The notes beneath the pieces are model-generated. The model saw only the letters and a list, made by a program, of their open reading frames with translations. It was not told where the DNA came from and ran no database searches. Shown piece after piece: positions 59,127 to 64,000 of a stretch of 64,000 nucleotides of DNA (its first letter is position 1; every line of letters starts with the position of its first letter). The stretch spans positions 1-64,000 of the forward strand of contig JAXLYV010000010.1 in assembly GCA_046351235.1 (NCBI GenBank). Direction: 5' to 3'. A program made the translations under genes and the position numbers. The stretch is from JBBSAT01 sp046351235 (GTDB taxonomy: Bacteria; Myxococcota_A; Polyangia; Polyangiales; Sandaracinaceae).

Positions 59127-60464
59127 GTGCGCGACGAGGCCGACTCTCCCTCCGGCTCCTTCCCTCCTGCTCGGCCGCCTCGATGGCTCACGGGCTGGCT
59201 CGCGGTCGGCGTCTCTCTCGCCGCGTGCGCGAGCGAGCCCTGCCGCGGCCTGCACGTCGAGGAAGGCCGCGTCGCCGGTACCGAGGCGTGGGTCGCCCCG
59301 ATGCCGGGCGGCGACGTCGTGCGCGCCGGGGTGGGTGACGCGCACACGCTCGACTCGGATCTGACGGGCCCGGTCTGGGTCGCGCGTACGTCGTCGGACG
59401 GCGTGGTCGCGTGGCGGCGCAGCTTCACGGCGGGTCGGGTGTTCGCCGTCGCGACCAGCCCCGCAGGGTTCGTCGCGCTCGCGGGAGACGCGAGCGTCGC
59501 AGTCGACGTCGAGGGGCACGCGATCCCCGAGACGATGGGCAGCTACGTGGTGACGTTCGACGCCGCGGGTGCGATCGGAACCGTCTCGTCGATCGACGGA
59601 GTGCGGGTCGTCTCGGCCGTGGTCGACGACGACGGCGCGGTGACCGTCGCGGGCTTCGACTTCGGCGCGCCCGGCACCGCGCGGACGCTCGTCGCCCGCA
59701 TGGACGCTTCGGGCGGGATGCTCTGGACGACGCCGCTCGGCGCGAGCGAAGACTCCGAGACGGTGTCGGTGCTCGCGCGTGGCGACGGATCGTGGCTCGT
59801 CGCGTTCTCCTTCTCCGGCGCCGTGGACCTCGGCCCGGCGGGCTCGTTCACGAGCGAGGGTGGGCTCGACGTCGCCGTCGCGCTCGTCGACGCGCGCGGC
59901 GCCGTGACCCGCGCCGCCCGCTTCGGTGGCGCCGCCGACGAGGGACGCGGGGTCTTCGACGGGGATCGCATCTTGCTCGCCGCGCCGAGCGAGCGCCGAT
60001 GGGTGGTCGCGACGAGCGCGCGTGGAGACCTCGACGTCGGCGGCGCTCGGCTCGCGGTGCGCGGCAGCGCCGACGTCCTCGTTGTCACGCTCTCCGAGCA
60101 GCTCGAGATCGTCGATGCGCGCTTGCTCGGCGGCCCCGGGTACGACGCAGTCGGTGGGATCGCGCGCGGCGCGCACGGCGAGATCGCGCTCGTCGGCATC
60201 TCCGAAGGTGGCGCCTCCGTGGGACCGTTCTCGTGCGCGGGTCTGCCGATCGTCGTGCTCGATCCGGACGGCGTGGAGCTCGGCTCCCACTGCGCGCCGG
60301 CGCGCTTCGCGACCGGCGACTCGGCCGTGCTGCACGAGGACGGCGTGCTCGACGTCGGCGGCTTCGCGTCGCCGGATCTCGATCTCGGCGCCGGCCCGAT
60401 CGGCGATCCGTCGCCGACCGCGCTCGTGGGGTTCGTCGGACGCTATCGCTTCGCCTGCCCTTGA
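59127..60464 (+). CDS. Beta-propeller lipoprotein
   Basis: 445 residues from GTG 59127, chosen because the hexamer upstream fits it and because a signal peptide (WLTGWLAVGVSLAAC) follows a short Pro/Arg-rich N-region. The rest alternates short strands (VTFDAAGAIGTVSSIDGVRV; TVAGFDFGAPGTARTLVAR), consistent with a propeller similar to SBBP-repeat proteins. An upstream GTG/ATG (59070) would add 19 residues. No catalytic motif. Convergent with the P450. Confidence 0.72.
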   Translation: MRDEADSPSGSFPPARPPRWLTGWLAVGVSLAACASEPCRGLHVEEGRVAGTEAWVAPMPGGDVVRAGVGDAHTLDSDLTGPVWVARTSSDGVVAWRRSFTAGRVFAVATSPAGFVALAGDASVAVDVEGHAIPETMGSYVVTFDAAGAIGTVSSIDGVRVVSAVVDDDGAVTVAGFDFGAPGTARTLVARMDASGGMLWTTPLGASEDSETVSVLARGDGSWLVAFSFSGAVDLGPAGSFTSEGGLDVAVALVDARGAVTRAARFGGAADEGRGVFDGDRILLAAPSERRWVVATSARGDLDVGGARLAVRGSADVLVVTLSEQLEIVDARLLGGPGYDAVGGIARGAHGEIALVGISEGGASVGPFSCAGLPIVVLDPDGVELGSHCAPARFATGDSAVLHEDGVLDVGGFASPDLDLGAGPIGDPSPTALVGFVGRYRFACP

Positions 60465-60483
60465 GGCCCGCTCGCCGCGGACG

Positions 60484-61791
60484 TCAACGGAGCGCCGTGA
60501 CCTCGATCGGGACGCCGTCCTTCGGGCCCATCGTGATGTTGCGGCGGACGCGCTCGGAGAGCTCGGGGCGGAGCGTCCGCAGCTCGACGCGCTCGAGCAG
60601 CGTCGCGAGGAAGATCCGGCCCTCGTGCTCGCTGAACGCGGCCCCGAGACAGCGTCGGCTGCCGCCGCCGAAGGGGAGGAACTCGGTCGGCGAGAAGCGG
60701 CGCTCGAGGAAGCGCTCGGGCCGGTACGTGCGCGCGTCGGGATAGATCGACTCGTCGCGGTGAATGCCCTCGATCATCACCATGATGGGCGTGCCGGCCG
60801 GCACGACCATGCCTGGCTCGAGCTCGAACGGGATCTTCGGGATGCGGGCCACGTCGGTCACGATCGGCGCGATGCGCATCGTCTCGTCGATCACCGCGCC
60901 GAGCAGCGGCAGCTTCGCGAGCGCGTCGGGATCGGTCACGCCGGCGATCTCGGCGTGCAGCCGCCGTAGCAGCTCCGGCCGGCGCAGCACGTAGTCGAGC
61001 ACCCACGCCAGCGTGATCGCGGTCGTCTCGTGCCCGGCGAGGAGCAGCGTGAGCAGCTGATCGCGGATCTCGGTGTCGTCCATGGGCGCGCCGTCGTCGT
61101 AGCGGGCCGCGAGCAGGAGCGTGAGCACGTCCTCGCGCGGCTCGGCCTCGGCGCGGCGTGCGGCGATCAACGCGTCGATGGCGCGATCGAAGCGCGCGCG
61201 CGAGGCGCGATACGCGCGGTACGGCGGGAAGAGCCGGTTCTGCAGGAACGGCGTGAAGATCACCAGCGGCGAGAAGCCGGCCAGCATGCCGAGCACCACC
61301 GGGCGCAGCGCGGTGACCTCGCTCGCGCTCTGCGCGCCGAACACCGTCCGGAGGATCACGTCGAGCGTGAACTCGGTGGTGAGGTCGTGCGCCGCGAGCC
61401 GCTGTCCGGGCCGCAGCGTCGCCACGTGCTCGCGCGCGATCGCCTGCATCTGCTCGCCGAAGGCGCGCAGGCGCGGGCCGTGCAGCGGCGGCGTGAGGAG
61501 CTTGCGCTGCTTGCGATGCACGGGGCCGTCGGTGACGAGCACCGAGCGCGCGCCGAGGATGCCCGTCAGCGACACCGTGCCGAGCGTGCCGAACGTGTCC
61601 GCATCGGCGGCGAAGATCTTCCGCGCGTGCTCTGGCGATGCGGTCGCCACGATCTCGCCGACCGGGCCCTTCAGCCGGAACAGCGGGCCGAAGCGCGCGA
61701 CGTTGCGGCGCACGTAGCGCTCGGGCCGGAACGTGTACTCGAGGATCTGGAACAGGCCGGGGCGACGCGAGCCACGGAGCGCATCTCGCAT
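60484..61791 (-). CDS. Cytochrome P450
   Basis: 435-residue heme monooxygenase. The I-helix AGHETT, the ExxR in DETMR, the PERF-type RPERF and the heme-Cys loop FGGGSRRCLGAAF are all intact, and the order is normal. The closest general class is the bacterial CYP110/CYP4-like group. ATG 61791 gives a compact N-terminus; ATG 61974 in the same frame would add 61 residues, a basic segment with FAIPGLPRLFF. Substrate and redox partner unknown. Divergent from the kinase-like membrane gene. Confidence 0.92.
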   Translation of the reverse strand: MRDALRGSRRPGLFQILEYTFRPERYVRRNVARFGPLFRLKGPVGEIVATASPEHARKIFAADADTFGTLGTVSLTGILGARSVLVTDGPVHRKQRKLLTPPLHGPRLRAFGEQMQAIAREHVATLRPGQRLAAHDLTTEFTLDVILRTVFGAQSASEVTALRPVVLGMLAGFSPLVIFTPFLQNRLFPPYRAYRASRARFDRAIDALIAARRAEAEPREDVLTLLLAARYDDGAPMDDTEIRDQLLTLLLAGHETTAITLAWVLDYVLRRPELLRRLHAEIAGVTDPDALAKLPLLGAVIDETMRIAPIVTDVARIPKIPFELEPGMVVPAGTPIMVMIEGIHRDESIYPDARTYRPERFLERRFSPTEFLPFGGGSRRCLGAAFSEHEGRIFLATLLERVELRTLRPELSERVRRNITMGPKDGVPIEVTALR

Positions 61792-62025
61792 GCGCGCATC
61801 GTGCGGCGCGCGCCTGCCGAAGAAAAGGCGCGGGAGGCCTGGAATCGCGAATGCGAGCACCCGCGTGGCCGCGTGGCGGACGCGACTCGGCGCGCTGGCT
61901 TCGTCGATCCTCGAACGGGACCGGCGGCCTTCTGACGCGCCTGACGCGGCGCGGCGTGGCCGTGACGAAAACATGACCGAATCGCGCCGGTCGCGTGAGG
62001 GTTGTTCCTTGCACGAGCGCCCGCC

Positions 62026-62976
62026 GTGGCGTTCTCTTTCGACGCCGTGACCGCCACCCTCGAGACCAGCCGTGACGTCGCACGAGAGCTCTACGAGCTC
62101 TTCGCGGAGCTCGACCGTGGGCGCCTCCGTCGCGAGCGCCTCGCGTCGATGCGGACGCGCCTCACGTCGGTGCGCGGCAAGATCGCGACGATCGAGGCCG
62201 AGCCGGCCCCGCTCGGCGGCGAGCTGAAGACGCTCGACGCGCTGCTCGACCAGCACGCGCCCACGCGCGACGTGCGCAGCGACTGGGTGGCGCTTCGCCA
62301 AGAGGTGCAGCCGACCTACGAGCGCATCGTGCGCGCGCTGCAGCGCGAGGACATCCACGTCCCGAGCCTTCGGCCGACGAACTACGCGCGGAACGTGCTC
62401 CACCTCACGAGCGCCACGAGCGCCCTGCTCGCGCTGGAGCTCGCGCCGAGCTGGACCGTGGCGATCGCCATCGCCGCAGTCGTCGCGGCCCTCGGCCTCT
62501 CGCTCGAGATCGGCCGGCGGCTCGATCCGCGCATCAACACGTTCTGCATGTCGCTCTTCGGGCGCACCGCGCATCCCCACGAGGCGCACCGCGTGAACTC
62601 GGCGACCTGGTACGCGGTGGCGGTCCTCTTGATGGCGCTCTGCCAGCAGGCCGTGCCCGCCGCGATCGCGCTCGTCGTGCTCGGCGTGGGCGATCCCATC
62701 GCCGCGATCGTAGGGCGCCGCTGGGGCCGCGTGCGCCTGGTCAACGGCCGCTCGCTCGAGGGATCGCTCGCCTTCGTCGTCTCGGGCGGCCTCGCCGCCG
62801 CGAGCTACGTGGGCATCTTCCACCCCGAGATCGGCCTCGGGCCCACGCTCGCCGCGGCCTTCGTGGGCGCGATCGCCGGCGCCCTCGCCGAGCTCTTCTC
62901 GCGCCGGATCGACGACAACTTCTCGATCCCGCTCACCGCCTTCGGCGCCGCGTTCCTCACCCTGCTGGCGATCTGA
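62026..62976 (+). CDS. Diacylglycerol/polyprenol kinase-like (SEC59/DGK) membrane protein
   Basis: 316 residues from a GTG at 62026, a weakly supported start (an upstream TTG at 62002 and a GTG at 62047 are alternatives). The first ~120 residues are soluble and helical. The rest has six or seven membrane helices, including the conserved GVGDPIAAIVGRRWGR and NGRSLEGSLAFVVSG motifs of CTP-dependent dolichol/phytol kinases. It would phosphorylate a lipid alcohol. The soluble N-terminal domain is longer than usual. A possible link to the isoprenoid genes at 10-15 kb is only thematic. Confidence 0.82.
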   Translation: MAFSFDAVTATLETSRDVARELYELFAELDRGRLRRERLASMRTRLTSVRGKIATIEAEPAPLGGELKTLDALLDQHAPTRDVRSDWVALRQEVQPTYERIVRALQREDIHVPSLRPTNYARNVLHLTSATSALLALELAPSWTVAIAIAAVVAALGLSLEIGRRLDPRINTFCMSLFGRTAHPHEAHRVNSATWYAVAVLLMALCQQAVPAAIALVVLGVGDPIAAIVGRRWGRVRLVNGRSLEGSLAFVVSGGLAAASYVGIFHPEIGLGPTLAAAFVGAIAGALAELFSRRIDDNFSIPLTAFGAAFLTLLAI

Positions 62977-62988
62977 TCCTCACTCCTC

Positions 62989-63011
62989 GGGGGGCCGATA
63001 CGCGGCCCCCT
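62989..63011 (+). terminator. Hairpin after the lipid-kinase gene
   Basis: GGGGGGCC pairs with GGCCCCCT around GATACGC, beginning 13 bp past the stop. No T-tract. It overlaps a larger palindrome at 62996-63052. Confidence 0.4.
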
Positions 63012-63052
63012 CCATCGGGAGTGAATCCCGATGGAGCCTCCCCCTCGTATCG
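62996..63052. repeat. Imperfect palindrome at the group II intron 3' flank
   Basis: Outer arms CGATACG / CGTATCG (7 bp) and inner arms CTCCATCGGGA / TCCCGATGGAG (11 bp) with a GTGAA loop. It lies about 30 bp from the inferred intron end, in the exon. Confidence 0.8.
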
Positions 63053-63120
63053 CTCCGCGAGAGAGGGCGACAGGTTTCCTGGTCGGGTCGCGGCGGGGGT
63101 TCGCCCCCGCCGCTCCCACA

Positions 63121-63153
63121 GATCCGGACGTGCGGATTTCCCGCATCCGGCTC
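63121..63153 (-). ncRNA. Group II intron domain V
   Basis: GAGCCGGATGCGG, a GAAA tetraloop, and TCCGCACGTCCGG follow the near-invariant domain V. The AGC catalytic triad (positions 2-4 of the stem) is intact. One stem pair is G-A where G-U is usual. Confidence 0.9.
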
Positions 63154-63159
63154 TTCGGC

Positions 63160-64000
63160 TCATGGGCTCGCTGCGTTCGGCGCGAACACGCTGTGCACGA
63201 CGCGTGGCGGCGGCAGCGGGTAGCGGGCGAGCAGCAGGTTGAAGCGCGCCCACGGCAGGTGCGGTCTCTGCGAACGACGGCAGAGCCACTTGTGCCAGGC
63301 GCGCTCCACTTCGTACGCGAAGCGCGAGAGCGCCTCCGAGTTCCCGGTGATGCCGTAGTACCCGAAGTGCCCGCGCAGCTTGTGGCCGAGCGCCTTGCAC
63401 TGCTCGGCGATCGGTAGGTGCCGGTTGATTCGGCACCAATCGCGTACGCGACCGATGGCCCGCGTGAAGCGCGAGCGCATCGTGGTCCGCTGCACGACCA
63501 CGTTCCCCTTTCGCGAGAGGCCCCAGTGATGGTTGAAGCCCAGCAGATCGAAGCTGCCGGGCCCATCGCCCTCGTCGTCACCACCGTCGCGTCGCGGTCT
63601 CGTGAAGTTCACGAGGCGCGTCTTGTCGGGGTGCAGCGTCAGGCCATACCGCTCGAATCGCTTCGGCAGCACGTCCATCACGCGCCTCGCGTCCGCTTCC
63701 TCCGCGAAGGCGATCACGAAGTCGTCCGCGTACCGGACGAGAAACGCATGGCCTCGCAGCCGCGGCTTCACGTCCGCCTCGAACCACCTGTCGAGCACCT
63801 CGTGCAGATACACGTTCGCGAGGATCGGCGAGATGACGCCTCCCTGCGGCGTGCCTTCGTCCGGATGCGTCACCGCACCGTCCTCGAGCACGCCTGCCTT
63901 CAGCCACTTGTCGATCGCACGGCGAATCACGCCGTCCGTCACCCGCCCGTCGAGAAAGCCGCGCAGGGCGCCGTGGTCGAGCGTGTCGAAGAAGCGCTGG
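63160..64000 (-). CDS. ltrA: Group II intron reverse transcriptase/maturase, N-terminus beyond window
   Basis: At least 280 residues; the gene starts outside the window. RT motifs are clear: FFDTLDHGAL, GTPQGGVISPILANVYLHEVLD (motif 4), and the catalytic FLVRYADDFVIAF, followed by LHPDKTRLVNF and the thumb/X region (PIAEQCKALGHKLRGHFGYY). The protein ends YPLPPPRVVHSVFAPNAASP without an HNH endonuclease domain, so mobility would be retrotransposition by reverse splicing at DNA targets, perhaps at hairpins. The reading frame is intact. Confidence 0.92.
   Translation of the reverse strand, partial: QRFFDTLDHGALRGFLDGRVTDGVIRRAIDKWLKAGVLEDGAVTHPDEGTPQGGVISPILANVYLHEVLDRWFEADVKPRLRGHAFLVRYADDFVIAFAEEADARRVMDVLPKRFERYGLTLHPDKTRLVNFTRPRRDGGDDEGDGPGSFDLLGFNHHWGLSRKGNVVVQRTTMRSRFTRAIGRVRDWCRINRHLPIAEQCKALGHKLRGHFGYYGITGNSEALSRFAYEVERAWHKWLCRRSQRPHLPWARFNLLLARYPLPPPRVVHSVFAPNAASP

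Larger units (their letters stand above)
63082..64000 (-). mobile_element. Group II intron, 3' part (truncated by window end)
   Basis: The minus strand carries the RT/maturase gene, then domain V (63121-63153) and a domain VI hairpin (GCGGCGGGGG / CCCCCGCCGC) ending in a CGACCCGAC-type 3' terminus near 63082, typical of bacterial group II introns. The 5' half lies beyond position 64000. Integration boundaries are inferred from the conserved end, not from a duplicated target. Confidence 0.88.

Noticed and set aside
54422..59428. Antisense ORF of 1668 codons
   Set aside because: It runs across three real genes on the opposite strand or other frames. The translation is Arg/Ala/Gly-rich with no domain; it is a GC-skew shadow.
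1..64000. tRNA or rRNA genes
   Set aside because: No cloverleaf-like sequence or rRNA signature was recognised by eye. A tRNAscan/Rfam run would settle this.

Overview
The window is very GC-rich, densely coded DNA that most resembles a myxobacterium of the Polyangiales type (Sandaracinus-like). That placement is inferred, not proven. It rests on two Ser/Thr protein kinases, many secreted lipoproteins with Asp/Gly-rich linkers (FG-GAP, MopE-like, FAS1, vWA, CehA/McbA-type), a CFI-box C-terminus, and mevalonate-pathway genes. No rRNA, tRNA, CRISPR array or prophage was seen.

Layout. 0-9.5 kb: FAD monooxygenase, MDR oxidoreductase, a three-FAS1 lipoprotein, an RRM RNA-binding protein with a strong terminator, a caspase-like lipoprotein, a sigma-70-like factor leading a three-gene overlapping operon, and a class V aminotransferase. 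9.5-15.3 kb: isoprenoid block, with a polyprenyl synthase, mevalonate kinase and diphosphomevalonate decarboxylase on the minus strand and type II IPP isomerase divergent. 15.4-20.4 kb: a glutamine-amidotransferase-like protein translationally coupled to an esterase, a STAS-like protein, and an OPT transporter with an OmpA-like insert. 20.5-32.5 kb: lipoproteins, a degenerate GlgA-like glycosyltransferase, an FG-GAP protein, an SDR, a lone FliI/SctN-type ATPase, and an Smr-domain protein. 32.6-41.6 kb: MopE-repeat, beta-propeller and Cys-rich lipoproteins, membrane proteins and an alpha/beta hydrolase, plus a VOC protein with a PCP-reductase-like tail. 42-46 kb: a kinase, a two-gene operon of a nucleoside-phosphorylase-like protein and a staphylococcal-nuclease-like protein, a decayed copy of a neighbouring gene's 5' end, and a membrane-anchored PD-(D/E)XK-like protein. 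46-60.5 kb: repeat lipoprotein, sulfurtransferase/beta-propeller operon, second kinase, and a run of large secreted proteins. 60.5-64 kb: cytochrome P450, a polyprenol/diacylglycerol-kinase-like protein, and the 3' part of a group II intron with its reverse transcriptase, cut by the window end.

Two cross-cutting observations. First, about a dozen genes lack a Shine-Dalgarno sequence and instead carry a TANNNT-type -10 hexamer ending 6-9 nt before the start codon, which predicts leaderless transcription. Second, the strongest candidate for an undescribed system is the 43.1-45.1 kb operon pairing an SNase-fold nuclease with a nucleoside-phosphorylase-fold enzyme, next to a second nuclease-like gene and gene debris. 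Most small promoter and terminator calls are by eye and are hypotheses.
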